From contig NZ_CP079822.1 in the NCBI RefSeq assembly GCF_019334805.1, forward strand, positions 1 through 64,000: 64,000 nucleotides of DNA. The letters are read 5' to 3'. The DNA comes from Rothia mucilaginosa (GTDB lineage Bacteria; Actinomycetota; Actinomycetes; Actinomycetales; Micrococcaceae). Both the position numbers and the translations under genes were made by a program. Shown one piece after another: positions 20,403 through 28,934 of this stretch (within the stretch, counting starts at the first letter, position 1; each line of letters begins with the position of its first letter). The notes beneath the pieces are model-generated. The model saw only the letters and a list, made by a program, of their open reading frames with translations, ran no database searches and was not told where the DNA came from.

Positions 20403-21455
20403 ATGTCCACCCATTCGACCAGTTATGACACTCAGGGTATTCCGCGCCTGCCGGCTCTGCCGACTCAGGCTCTGCGCCTGTTGAAGACCACGCACCGTTC
20501 GCCGAAGGTCACGGCGATGGGCGGCGGCCACGGGCTGTACGGTTCCCTGTCTGCGCTTCGCCACGTCACGCCTGATTTGACGGCTGTTGTGACGGTTGCT
20601 GACGATGGCGGTTCGTCGGGTCGTTTGCGTGAGGAGATGGGTATTCTCCCTCCCGGGGACTTGCGTATGGCGCTTTCTGCGCTGTGTGATGACACCGATT
20701 GGGGTCGCACGTGGCGTGATGTGATGCAGCATCGTTTTAGCGCGCCCGAAGGTTATGAGGGTGAGTTCCCGCTGGATTACCACGCTCTCGGTAACCTGCT
20801 GATTGCTACTCTCTGGCAGCTGCTGGATGACCCGGTTGCCGGTCTGGACTGGGCGGGTGCCCTGCTGAACGCGCGCGGCCGCGTGCTACCGATGGCGCTG
20901 GATCCGATGGTCATTTACGGCACCGTGCTGCGTGAGCATAACGGTGGCGGTATTGAGCGTGTGAAGGTGGTCGGCCAGGTGAACCTCTCGAAGGAGGAAC
21001 GGGTTCACGATATTGGTCTGACCCCTGAGAATGCTCGCCCCTGCCCGGAGGCGCTCTCCGCTATTGAGGAATCCGATTGGATTGTTTTGGGTCCGGGTTC
21101 GTGGCGTACGTCGGTTCTGCCGCATCTGCTGTTGGACGCTCAGCGTGAGGCGATTATCCGCACGGAGGCGCGCCGCTGCGTGGTCATGAACCTCTCCGAT
21201 GATAAGGAGACGGTCGGTTTCACCCCGGCAACGCACCTGGATTTGTTGCGCCAGTACGCCCCGAAGCTTCACCTTGACGCGGTGATTGCTGACGCTGACA
21301 TGCAGGCTGATCACCGTTCCGAGCTGGAGCGGGAGGCTTCTGCGATGGGTGCGAAGGTTGTGTGGGCGCATCTGCGTTCGAGCTCCCAGCCGAATGTGCA
21401 CGACCCGCTGAAGCTTGCGGCTGCGTATAACGAAGCGTTTGAGCTGAGCTCTTAG
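20403..21455 (+). CDS. yvcK: YvcK/CuvA-family gluconeogenesis and cell-envelope factor
   Basis: Members bind UDP-sugars and affect carbon metabolism, cell shape and peptidoglycan synthesis. The 350-residue protein has the glycine-rich VTAMGGGHGLYGSLSALRHV, VTVADDGGSSGRLREEMGIL followed by PPGDLRMALSAL, the HALGNLLIATL block, and IVLGPGSWRTSVLPHLL. The first 35 residues are an extension. It lies between rapZ and whiA. The start is ATG 20403; spacing to rapZ is 108 bases. Confidence 0.92.
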   Translation: MSTHSTSYDTQGIPRLPALPTQALRLLKTTHRSPKVTAMGGGHGLYGSLSALRHVTPDLTAVVTVADDGGSSGRLREEMGILPPGDLRMALSALCDDTDWGRTWRDVMQHRFSAPEGYEGEFPLDYHALGNLLIATLWQLLDDPVAGLDWAGALLNARGRVLPMALDPMVIYGTVLREHNGGGIERVKVVGQVNLSKEERVHDIGLTPENARPCPEALSAIEESDWIVLGPGSWRTSVLPHLLLDAQREAIIRTEARRCVVMNLSDDKETVGFTPATHLDLLRQYAPKLHLDAVIADADMQADHRSELEREASAMGAKVVWAHLRSSSQPNVHDPLKLAAAYNEAFELSS

Positions 21456-21561
21456 ATTGACTGGCTTGGATTTGCGGCTCAGGCGTGATGCTTGAGCTGG
21501 CTGTTTTGTGCGCTCTTTTCCTGATTTTTAGACTTTAACACTACGCCCAGAAGGACCTTTC

Positions 21562-22527
21562 ATGGCATTAACCACGCTCGTCAAGGACGAACTCGCCAAC
21601 TACGAGGCAACGAAAGTCTCTGCTCGTAAGGCAGAAATCTCTACGATTCTGCGTTTTACCGGAGGCCTGCACATCGTCTCGGGGCGAATCGTGGTGGAGT
21701 CTGAGGTCGACCACGAGGCAACCGCCCACCGCATGCGCCGCACCATCGCGGAGATTTACGGTCACGACTCTGAGCTGACCAGCGTCAGCGGTGGTGGCCT
21801 GCGTCGAGGCGGCCGCTACATTGTGCGTGTGGATCACGGCGGTGAGGCACTGGCTCGCCAGACCGGCCTGCTGGATTTGCGTGGCCGCCCGGTGCGTGGC
21901 CTGCCGCCGGCTGTGGTGAACGGCTCCCTGCAGGACGCCGAGGCGGTTATGCGCGGTGCGTTCTTGGCGCACGGTTCGCTGACTGAGCCGGGTCGTTCCT
22001 CCTCCCTGGAGATTACCTGCCCCGGTCCGGAGGCGGCACTCGCGCTGGTGGGTGCGGCTCGTCGCCTGGAGATTATTGCGAAGGCACGCGAGGTGCGCGG
22101 CACCGACCGTGTGGTGGTGCGTGACGGCGAGACCATTTCGCAGCTGCTGGAGCGTATGGGCGCGACTAGCACCCTGACCACGTGGCGTGAGGCGCGCACC
22201 CGCAAGGAGGTTCGTGCGACCGCGAACCGTCTGGCGAATTTTGATGATGCGAACCTGCGCCGTAGCGCTCAGGCGGCTGTTGCGGCGAGCGCCCGCGTGG
22301 AGCGTGCCCTGCAGATTCTGGGGCATGAGGCGCCGGATCATCTGCGTTATGCCGGTGAGCTGCGTGTGCTGCATAAGCATGCGTCGTTGGATGAGCTGGG
22401 TCGTCTGGCTGATCCGCCGATGACGAAGGACGCGATTGCGGGCCGTATTCGTCGCCTGCTGGTGATGGCTGATAAGCGTGCTTCGGAGCTGGGTGTTCCC
22501 GGTACTGAGTTGCCGCGCGAGGACTAA
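21562..22527 (+). CDS. whiA: WhiA DNA-binding regulator
   Basis: WhiA combines a LAGLIDADG-like domain with a C-terminal helix-turn-helix. In Streptomyces it drives sporulation septation; in non-sporulating relatives it affects cell division. The 321 residues include [20 protein letters not shown] at the start, [20 protein letters not shown] in the middle, and [20 protein letters not shown] in the DNA-binding end. The start is ATG 21562 after AGAAGGA. The gene is intact. The glycolytic genes often found after it (gap-pgk-tpi) are not in this window. Confidence 0.95.
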   Translation: MALTTLVKDELANYEATKVSARKAEISTILRFTGGLHIVSGRIVVESEVDHEATAHRMRRTIAEIYGHDSELTSVSGGGLRRGGRYIVRVDHGGEALARQTGLLDLRGRPVRGLPPAVVNGSLQDAEAVMRGAFLAHGSLTEPGRSSSLEITCPGPEAALALVGAARRLEIIAKAREVRGTDRVVVRDGETISQLLERMGATSTLTTWREARTRKEVRATANRLANFDDANLRRSAQAAVAASARVERALQILGHEAPDHLRYAGELRVLHKHASLDELGRLADPPMTKDAIAGRIRRLLVMADKRASELGVPGTELPRED

Positions 22528-22649
22528 GCGAAGGCTAGATTCTGCTCTCAAACGGTGTGGGAAGCTCGTGTGGCTGAGGTGTTTGTGACGGCTTTGTGAC
22601 AAGCCGCAACCCGCTGTTTTTGAACAAAAACCGCATATTTTTCAAAAAT

Positions 22650-22702
22650 GAACCTGTGGATGGCTCCTTTCGCGCCGATCGAGGGGAGTTATCCACAGGT
22701 TC
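22650..22702. promoter_or_regulatory. Inverted repeat containing a consensus DnaA box
   Basis: GAACCTGTGGAT (22650-22661) and ATCCACAGGTTC (22691-22702) are perfect 12-base inverted arms. The right arm includes TTATCCACA at 22689-22697, the exact consensus DnaA box; the left arm read on the minus strand gives CCATCCACA. It lies about 50 bases before comEA. Binding is inferred only. Confidence 0.5.
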
Positions 22703-22748
22703 TTTGCGTGCGCTCGTGCGTTCACGCGCGTGAGCCTAGGGTAGGGGT

Positions 22749-24017
22749 ATGACGAGCATGACCCCCAACCCCGACCAGAATGCTGTACAGAGCCCTGTGC
22801 AAGACAACGCACCCCAGCAGGGTGGCACAGCCCAGCCGGGCGGCGCGCAGCGTAGCGCCCGTTCCCTGATGAACAGCCTCTACCGCAGCCCCCGCGCCCG
22901 CAAGAACGGTGCGCCGGATGCCGAGGACACCGTACCTCTGGCTATTGCCGCTGAGGTAACGCCCGCGGAGGTAGCTGCCGAAGAAGCTGAGGCACCGCAG
23001 CCTGAATTTTCGCTGCCTAATTCTTCTCAGCCCGGCACCGCACAGCCCAGGGCGAGCCAGCCCGTACCTACCGGCGACCCTGTACCTACCAGCAAGCCCA
23101 CGGCATCCCAGCCGGAGTCGAATGGTTGGGCTGACTGGGATCAGCAGCCCGATTGGAACGAGGTGGACGACTGGGCGGAGTGGGAGCAGACCGATCAGCC
23201 CGGCACCACCCGCAGTGCCCGTTGGGGCTTGTCGCCGCGCGTGCTGCTTCTGGTGGCGGTGTTGGCGTTGGTTGCCGTGGTGTGGGGTGTGACCCAGTTT
23301 TCGGCGGCGCCGCGTGCCGAGCAGGTCGCCTCCCCGGGCGCTTCTGCCGAGTCGGTGCAGGCGGTGGGTGCCCAGCAGAGCCCCGGAACTCAACCCGGCA
23401 CCCAGTCCGCTACTCAATCTACTGCCCAGCCGGGCGCTAACCCGAGTGAATCTGCGCAGGGTGGCGCCTCCGGTGAGGCTACCGTGCGGGTGCACGTGGC
23501 GGGTGCCGTGAACAATCCCGGCGTGTACACGCTACCCGCGCAGGGTCGTGCCGTGGATGCGATTGCCGCCGCCTCCGGTGCCGCCGCGGATGCTGACCTG
23601 GACCGCGTAAACCTTGCCGGTGCGCTCAGTGACGGGGTGCAGATTTATGTGCCCCATCGTGGTGAGACGGCTGCTCCGGCGCAGATTCAGCCCAATGGTG
23701 GAACGGCAAATGCGGGTCAGGGTAACGCGGCGAATGGTGCAGCGCAGAACGGCGCTTCTCAGGGTGGCACTCAGCCTCAGCCTGCGCGCACGCTAACTCC
23801 TGCGGGCAGCGCGCAGAAGGGTTCAACCCCGGTGAACATTAACACCGCCACCGCTGAGGAGCTACAGACCCTGCCGCGTATTGGTCCGGCGATGGCTCAG
23901 CGCATTATTGCCTGGCGTGAGGCGCACGGCGGTTTCCGTAGCGTGGATGAGCTGGATGCGGTGCCTGGCATTGGTCCGTCGATGCTGGAGAATCTGCGTC
24001 CGCTGGTGACGGTCTAA
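22749..24017 (+). CDS. comEA: ComEA-like competence DNA receptor
   Basis: ComEA binds incoming DNA at the membrane and hands it to ComEC. The 422 residues run as follows: about 155 disordered residues rich in Pro, Gln, Ala and Glu; a membrane segment VLLLVAVLALVAVVWGVTQF near 161-180; an Ala/Ser/Gln linker; an SLBB domain (VRVHVAGAVNNPGVYTLPAQ) near 240-310; a second Gln/Asn/Gly linker; and a C-terminal helix-hairpin-helix domain (VNINTATAEELQTLPRIGPA, then VPGIGPSMLENLRP). The long cytoplasmic N-terminal region is unusual next to the short B. subtilis protein. The stop overlaps the comEC start (TAATG). Confidence 0.92.
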   Translation: MTSMTPNPDQNAVQSPVQDNAPQQGGTAQPGGAQRSARSLMNSLYRSPRARKNGAPDAEDTVPLAIAAEVTPAEVAAEEAEAPQPEFSLPNSSQPGTAQPRASQPVPTGDPVPTSKPTASQPESNGWADWDQQPDWNEVDDWAEWEQTDQPGTTRSARWGLSPRVLLLVAVLALVAVVWGVTQFSAAPRAEQVASPGASAESVQAVGAQQSPGTQPGTQSATQSTAQPGANPSESAQGGASGEATVRVHVAGAVNNPGVYTLPAQGRAVDAIAAASGAAADADLDRVNLAGALSDGVQIYVPHRGETAAPAQIQPNGGTANAGQGNAANGAAQNGASQGGTQPQPARTLTPAGSAQKGSTPVNINTATAEELQTLPRIGPAMAQRIIAWREAHGGFRSVDELDAVPGIGPSMLENLRPLVTV

Positions 24018-26062
24018 TGCCCCGGCAAAACCGCAGGCCGAACCGCCCGCAGGCAGGGGAGCAGGAACTCTTTCCCGGTTCCTTGCGCCTCACCCGGCGC
24101 CTCATCCGGTCCGCGGCTACGGCGTATGACCGCGTCCGCTACCGCTGGAGCATCGGCGCTGAACGGTGGCGTACCCGCCGTGATGAGCAGGAGCTGCGCG
24201 CCCAGGGAAGCCTCATTCACCTGGACTTTCGCCTGAGTTTTACGGTGCTGGTGCTGTGGGCTTTTACCGCGGCGGCGCTGACCGTGGGTACGTGGCGGGT
24301 GGTGCATCCGCTGGCGTGTGTGCTCATTGCCCTGCTGGGGTGCCTGGTGATTCTGCTGTTCTTTCCGCCGCGTGCGGTGATGCCCTACAGCCTGCTCTTT
24401 CGCACGACCGGTCAGCTGGTTTTTCTGGCGTGTATTGTCACGGTTCAGGCGGTGCTTTTGTGCGCTACGGGGGTGGATGCATCCCGCGCCACCCTGCAGC
24501 AGGCGCAGGGTGCCTCGCTTCGTCTGAATGGCACGGTGGAGCAGGTTCGCCGCGTGGATCCGCGCACTACTCTGGTGGTCATTAAGCTGGAGGAAATTCA
24601 GGGGCGGAGCGTGCGTGCGCTGGTGAATGAGCGGGTACGCGTGTATCGGCGTGACGGTTCGGCAAAGAGCGCCGCGCAGCGCCTGGAGGCACGTTCGGCG
24701 GCGAGCTCGGCAGCTCAGCAACAGGGGAGCGGTACCGCGCGCTCGCAGGCGATTTATCCGGGCATGAAGGTGACCGCTCTCGGCACGGTGGAGTTCAACG
24801 GTTCCACGGCGAAGCTGAGCGGCGCAACTATTTTTCCTGCGCCCGCCTACGGTACCGGGTCGAACGCTGTCACCCGGACGGCGGCGGAGCCGTACCTGTC
24901 CACGCTCAAGGAGCAGCTGCGCACCCGCGCCCTGGACGCCCTCGGCACGGAGTCGGCGGCACTGGTTTTGGGTACCGCCTACGGGGATGATTCGCTGATG
25001 AGTTCGACCGCGCGGGAGGAGTATAAGCTCAGCGGGCTCAGCCATATTACGGCGGTGTCCGGGGCGAATATTGCCATTGTGTTTTTGGGTGCGTACCGGC
25101 TAGTGTTGACGGTTCGCCCGTACCGCCTCGCCAGCGCATACCTGCTGTTCCGTTCCTGGATACAGCGGTTGCGGGGGAGAGGCGCGGCTCGTTCTCGCCG
25201 CCCCGCGTACCCCCGCCACGCCGCCCCCGCTCAACAATCGGCCTACCCGCAACAACCTACCCCGCCAAATGCCCACGCCCTGCCGCCGCTCGTGCATCGG
25301 CTGAGCACCCTCGCCATTCCGCACCGCGTCATGGTGCTGTGCGGGGTCGCGGCGGTGCTCGCCTACGCCATGCTGCTGGACTCTGAGGGTTCCGTGATTC
25401 GTTCCCTCGCCATGGGTCTGCTCGGCGCTTACGCGATGCTGCGCGGTTCGGGCCGCCAGTCCTTGGCGGCGCTGCAAACAACGGTACTGACGTGTCTGCT
25501 TGCCGCCCCGCACCTCGCCGTGGATATGGGGTTCGCCCTGTCGGTGACGGCAACCTCCGCGCTGATTCTGCTGGGCCCGCCGCTGATTCGCCTGCTCATG
25601 CGCGTCATGCCGGTGTTCTGCGCGGAAATGCTCGCCGCGCCGATTGTGGCGTCCCTGTGGTGCACTCCGCTGATTTTGGCGATGAGCGGTAAGGTGCCGC
25701 TCTACTCGGTTCCGGCGAACCTGATTGCCGCTACTTTAGCGCCGCTGAGTATGCTCGCCGGGCTGGCGGCACTCGGATTCATGCTCCTGGGTCTGCCCAC
25801 TGCGGCGGATCTGTGCCTGCGTGCCGGTGGCCTTGCCGCGCAGGGCATCGAGTGGGCGGCACACACTGCCGCGCACGCGCCGGGTAACCCGTGGGAGCCC
25901 GGTTCGAGCGTGCCGGCGGTGGTGTGTAGCGCCCTCTGCGTGCTGGCGTTGAGCATTGCCCTCTGGTGGGTGGATGCGCGCCGCTACCGTGCGGTCACGC
26001 ACCGGCAGTATTTGCGGGTGGTACCGCGCACCGCGCGCTCCCATCAGCCCGCCCGTCCCTGA
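24017..26062 (+). CDS. comEC: ComEC/Rec2 DNA-uptake channel
   Basis: ComEC forms the inner-membrane channel for transforming DNA. The 681 residues begin with a basic stretch and membrane helices near residue 75, then an OB-like extracytoplasmic part (LRLNGTVEQVRRVDPRTTLV). The competence core follows, with LSGLSHITAVSGANIAIVFL near residue 340 and several further helices. The protein ends about 30 residues after its last helix (IALWWVDARRY), so the C-terminal metallo-beta-lactamase domain of the longest ComEC proteins is missing. A Pro/Ala/Gln-rich loop lies near 390-420. Translationally coupled to comEA. Confidence 0.92.
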   Translation: MPRQNRRPNRPQAGEQELFPGSLRLTRRLIRSAATAYDRVRYRWSIGAERWRTRRDEQELRAQGSLIHLDFRLSFTVLVLWAFTAAALTVGTWRVVHPLACVLIALLGCLVILLFFPPRAVMPYSLLFRTTGQLVFLACIVTVQAVLLCATGVDASRATLQQAQGASLRLNGTVEQVRRVDPRTTLVVIKLEEIQGRSVRALVNERVRVYRRDGSAKSAAQRLEARSAASSAAQQQGSGTARSQAIYPGMKVTALGTVEFNGSTAKLSGATIFPAPAYGTGSNAVTRTAAEPYLSTLKEQLRTRALDALGTESAALVLGTAYGDDSLMSSTAREEYKLSGLSHITAVSGANIAIVFLGAYRLVLTVRPYRLASAYLLFRSWIQRLRGRGAARSRRPAYPRHAAPAQQSAYPQQPTPPNAHALPPLVHRLSTLAIPHRVMVLCGVAAVLAYAMLLDSEGSVIRSLAMGLLGAYAMLRGSGRQSLAALQTTVLTCLLAAPHLAVDMGFALSVTATSALILLGPPLIRLLMRVMPVFCAEMLAAPIVASLWCTPLILAMSGKVPLYSVPANLIAATLAPLSMLAGLAALGFMLLGLPTAADLCLRAGGLAAQGIEWAAHTAAHAPGNPWEPGSSVPAVVCSALCVLALSIALWWVDARRYRAVTHRQYLRVVPRTARSHQPARP

Positions 26063-26216
26063 CCGACTGACCCTGACCGACTACCCCTAACCACCGCTAG
26101 AGGCATCTGAGAAGAAAACGCTATGATGGATACTCGAGACTCTACCCGCGCAGCACCCCCGTGCGCAGCGGGGCCGAGTTCAGCCCGTACCCTGCAGATA
26201 AAGGCGAGTGATAAGC

Positions 26217-27251
26217 GTGTCCGAGCGCAAGCGTTCAACCCAGCGTGGTGGTTCCCGAGGCTACGCCCGCCGAGGCGGCCCCGCCCTCGACACCGCGTGG
26301 CGTACCGTCACCCCGGCACCCGCCGTCATGCTCTACGGCCCGGAGGAGTACTTCGCCTCCCGCGCTGCGGCGCGCCTGCGTGAGTTGTTCCGCAGCATCC
26401 ACCCGGAGGTGGACCGCGTTCAGATTAACGCCGCCACCTACACGGCGGGGGAGCTGATCCTGCACGCTTCGCCCTCCCTGTTCGGTTCGGCGAAGATCAT
26501 TGAGGTTGAGAACGTTGCCTCCATGAGTGATGAGTTTTTGACCGATACGCTCGCCTACCTGAACGCCCCCGAGCCGGACATCATGCTGATTCTGAACCAC
26601 TCGGGCGGTAACCGCGGCAAGAAGCTCATCGACCTGGTGCGCTCCCAGTTCGTGCTCATTAACTGCAAGGCGCTCAAGACCGATCGCGAGAAGAGCGAGT
26701 TCTTGGCGGGGGAGTTCGCCGCCGCCCAGCGCCCGATTACCGGCGGCGCCCTGGCGTTGCTGACTGCCGCCTCCTCCGACACTGCGGAGCTTGCCGCCGC
26801 CTGCCAGCAGCTGCTCTCTGACGTACCCGGCGAAATCACCGAGGAGGTGGTGAACCGCTACTACGGCGGCCGCACCGAGGTCACCGCGTTCCGTGTCAGT
26901 GACGCGGCGATTTCCGGTAACGCCCCGGAGGCTCTGCGTCTGCTCCGTCACTCCCTTGCCACCGGCACGGAGCCGATTCCGATGCTTGGCGCGCTCGCTA
27001 TGCGTATCCGCAATATTGCGCGCGTGCATCACGTGCGTATGAGCGCTAATGAGCTGGCGCGTGAGGTGGGTATGTCACCGTGGCAGGTTGAGCAGGCTCA
27101 GCGTGACGGCCGCCGTTTTACCGGCGCCCAGCTGGCGCATATTGTTCAGCTTCTGGCTGATGCGGACGCCCAGCTGAAGGGTGAGTCGCAGGATGCTGTG
27201 TATGCGGTGGAGCAGGCTGTTTTGGCGATTGCTCTACCTCCGCGCCTGTAG
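26217..27251 (+). CDS. holA: DNA polymerase III delta subunit
   Basis: Delta opens the sliding clamp as part of the clamp loader. The protein is about 344 residues: VMLYGPEEYFASRAAARLRE near 35-55, LFGSAKIIEVENVASMSDEF, LILNHSGGNRGKKLIDLVRS, and the C-terminal GTEPIPMLGALAMRIRNIAR. This matches the short actinobacterial HolA. GTG 26217 is chosen because AAGGCGAG lies eight bases upstream; an in-frame GTG at 26208 would add three residues. comEA-comEC-holA is a common actinobacterial order. Confidence 0.92.
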   Translation: MSERKRSTQRGGSRGYARRGGPALDTAWRTVTPAPAVMLYGPEEYFASRAAARLRELFRSIHPEVDRVQINAATYTAGELILHASPSLFGSAKIIEVENVASMSDEFLTDTLAYLNAPEPDIMLILNHSGGNRGKKLIDLVRSQFVLINCKALKTDREKSEFLAGEFAAAQRPITGGALALLTAASSDTAELAAACQQLLSDVPGEITEEVVNRYYGGRTEVTAFRVSDAAISGNAPEALRLLRHSLATGTEPIPMLGALAMRIRNIARVHHVRMSANELAREVGMSPWQVEQAQRDGRRFTGAQLAHIVQLLADADAQLKGESQDAVYAVEQAVLAIALPPRL

Positions 27252-27266
27252 TGCATAATAGAGCCC

Positions 27267-27908
27267 ATGCTCGAAATTCTGAAGAAAATTTTCTTTGCCC
27301 TGCTGCCCTTCCTGCAGAAGGCGGCAGAGGATGCCCTCAACGACGCTACTGCGTCTAAGGGCGGCTCCGAGTCCTCCCAGAAGAGTGAGTCCCGCGGGGA
27401 TGAATCTCGTCAGCGCGAATCTCGTCAGGGTGAGGCTCGTACCTCCGGCTCTTCGGCGCCTAAGCCGAGCGCCCCGAAGCCTTCCGCACCGGCTACCGGC
27501 GCGTCGAACGGTTCGGATTACCCGGGCGATTACCGCGACATGATCAACTTTGAGTATTCGCCCTCCCTGGATGGCGACGCTGACCCGGGTGAAATCGTGT
27601 GGACGTGGGTTCCCTTCGAGGAGGACCACTCGCAGGGTAAGGACCGCCCGGTGCTTCTGGTGGGTCGTGACGGTGAGTACCTGCTGGCGCTGATGATGAC
27701 CAGCAAGGATCATAATAACCGTGAGCACGCTGATCCGAATTACCTTGATATTGGTTCGGGCCCGTGGGATCCGCAGGGCCGCGCTTCTGAGGTGAAGTTG
27801 AACCGTGTGATTCGTGTTCGTCCGGATGCGATGCGCCGTGAGGGCGCGATTATGCCGGAGGATACGTTCCGCCTGATTGAGCGTGCCTGGACTCGCCATA
27901 ACGGCTAA
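27267..27908 (+). CDS. Orphan PemK/MazF-like protein with hydrophobic N-terminus
   Basis: The C-terminal 110 residues look like the PemK/MazF fold: PGEIVWTWVPFEEDHSQGKD followed by RPVLLVGRDGEYLLALMMTS and the late RPDAMRREGAIMPEDTFRLI. MazF-type toxins cleave RNA. Before this come a hydrophobic/amphipathic N-terminus (MLEILKKIFFALLPFLQKAA) and a 60-residue Ser/Glu/Pro linker, unlike free toxins of about 110 residues. No antitoxin-sized gene lies next to it: holA ends 15 bases upstream and a 250-base gap follows. It may be a housekeeping, membrane-associated relative rather than an active toxin. The family call is moderate; activity is unknown. Confidence 0.7.
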   Translation: MLEILKKIFFALLPFLQKAAEDALNDATASKGGSESSQKSESRGDESRQRESRQGEARTSGSSAPKPSAPKPSAPATGASNGSDYPGDYRDMINFEYSPSLDGDADPGEIVWTWVPFEEDHSQGKDRPVLLVGRDGEYLLALMMTSKDHNNREHADPNYLDIGSGPWDPQGRASEVKLNRVIRVRPDAMRREGAIMPEDTFRLIERAWTRHNG

Positions 27909-28024
27909 CCCCTGTGCTTGATGCCGGGAATCTGAGGGTGACCGGCGTTAGATGTGGGGGCTACGTGTAGCGGTTTTCACAGTATTTTTCTCTCCGCGAG
28001 GGTCTGTCGTGGAGGCTGTTCATC

Positions 28025-28033
28025 TGGTATTAT
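28025..28033 (+). promoter_or_regulatory. Extended -10 promoter of rpsT
   Basis: TG-G-TATTAT is an extended -10 element. No strong -35 is seen. It would start a leader of about 120 bases before rpsT. Confidence 0.45.
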
Positions 28034-28043
28034 GTGTGGTTGA

Positions 28044-28119
28044 GTGTCCGATGGTCATCGGGCACTGCTGGCCGGTTGCCATAGGCATCCCCACGCCGCT
28101 CAGTCGATGATCGGCCAGC
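28044..28119 (+). promoter_or_regulatory. Structured rpsT leader
   Basis: Two stems are visible: GTGTCCGATG/CATCGGGCAC (28044-28053 with 28056-28065, allowing G-U) and GCTGGCCG/CGGCCAGC (28067-28074 with 28112-28119). S20 autoregulates in E. coli; a comparable role here is inference. Confidence 0.45.
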
Positions 28120-28161
28120 GTCGCCCTCACCGACCAATAAGACAAAACAGAAAGTTTAATT

Positions 28162-28425
28162 GTGGCTAACATTAAGTCTCAGAAGAAGCGTATCCTCACC
28201 AACGAGAAGGCTCGCCTGCGCAACAACATTGTAAAGTCCGAGCTGAAGACCGCGACCCGCAAGGTCAAGGCTGCTGTTGAGGCACAGAACAAGGAAGCAG
28301 CTGTTGAGGCTCTGCGTTTTGTGAACCGTAAGCTGGACAAGGCTGTTTCCAAGGGTGTTCTGCACAAGAAGACCGCTGCAAACAAGAAGTCCGGTCTTGC
28401 TACGCTGGTAAACAAGGCTTTCTAA
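28162..28425 (+). CDS. rpsT: 30S ribosomal protein S20
   Basis: S20 binds 16S rRNA in the 30S body. The 87-residue lysine-rich protein is typical: [40 protein letters not shown], and [12 protein letters not shown] at the end. The start is GTG 28162, the only start that gives the family MANIKSQ N-terminus; the ribosome site (GAAAG) is weak. It is monocistronic, with its own promoter and terminator. Confidence 0.97.
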   Translation: MANIKSQKKRILTNEKARLRNNIVKSELKTATRKVKAAVEAQNKEAAVEALRFVNRKLDKAVSKGVLHKKTAANKKSGLATLVNKAF

Positions 28426-28468
28426 AACTTGCGGGGTACGTGAGTACCTCTCTGGTTTAAGGGCAGAG

Positions 28469-28518
28469 ACCCCCTGTGTTCCCCCTCCTCTAAGGGGAAC
28501 GCAGGGGGTTTCTTTTTC
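28469..28518 (+). terminator. Rho-independent terminator after rpsT
   Basis: ACCCCCTGTGTTCCCC pairs with GGGGAACGCAGGGGGT around CTCCTCTAA, followed by TTCTTTTT. Confidence 0.85.
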
Positions 28519-28532
28519 GTGTATAGTTGGGG

Positions 28533-28705
28533 TTAAGGAGTTAAACGACCCCTCTGAAACCCTGAGCCTCACCTATCGGTGTGGCAATAACGCTCGGGCG
28601 GCCGCGGCTTTATGCTTCGGTCTAGAAGACATCGGGGGCACCACCGGTTAACTCCTTATAACTTGTGTGAAGGGCATCCTGCTAAGTGGCGGGATGCCTT
28701 TTGCT
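28533..28705 (+). ncRNA. Structured RNA of unknown family, copy 1
   Basis: This is a stand-alone transcript unit with no reading frame. TATAGT at 28522-28527 is a likely -10. AAGGAGTTAA (28535-28544) pairs with TTAACTCCTT (28648-28657) as a closing stem. Inside are CCC(T)GAGC/GCTCGGG with a CACC-TATC-GGTG tip, GGCCG/CGGTC, GTCT-AGA-AGAC, and a CCCC/GGGG pairing. The 33 bases from GCGGCCGCGGCTTTATGC to GAAGAC are identical in copy 2. A terminator hairpin (GGCATCC/GGATGCC, 28673-28698) with TTTT ends it. It does not match SRP, tmRNA, RNase P or 6C RNA as I know them; the multibranched form also differs from rod-like 6S RNA. The structure was read by eye. Confidence 0.65.
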
Positions 28706-28921
28706 ATGCCCGTAAGGAACCTAAAACTAAGTGAAACGCCGTTCCTGTCGTAAAGAGAAAAGGTGGCATCTAGCAAAACCTTTTTCAAAATAGTGGGTAA
28801 ATTGTGACTATTTGCTGCTCATGCTGATGACTGGGAAGTGGAGCCCGCAGCCTGCGACCCAATTGAGTAGTAGCAAGCCAGTAATACAAAGACAAATGAC
28901 GAAATAGGAAGATAGATTTTC
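28706..28921. other. AT-richer spacer between the two RNA copies
   Basis: No gene or clear repeat is seen. The AT-rich end near 28900-28921 (GAAGATAGATTTTCGTG) leads into the second RNA promoter. Confidence 0.4.
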
Positions 28922-28934
28922 GTGTATACTTGGG

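Noticed and set aside
22650..22702. A replication origin
   Set aside because: A single strong DnaA box without dnaA, dnaN or a cluster of boxes is not an origin.
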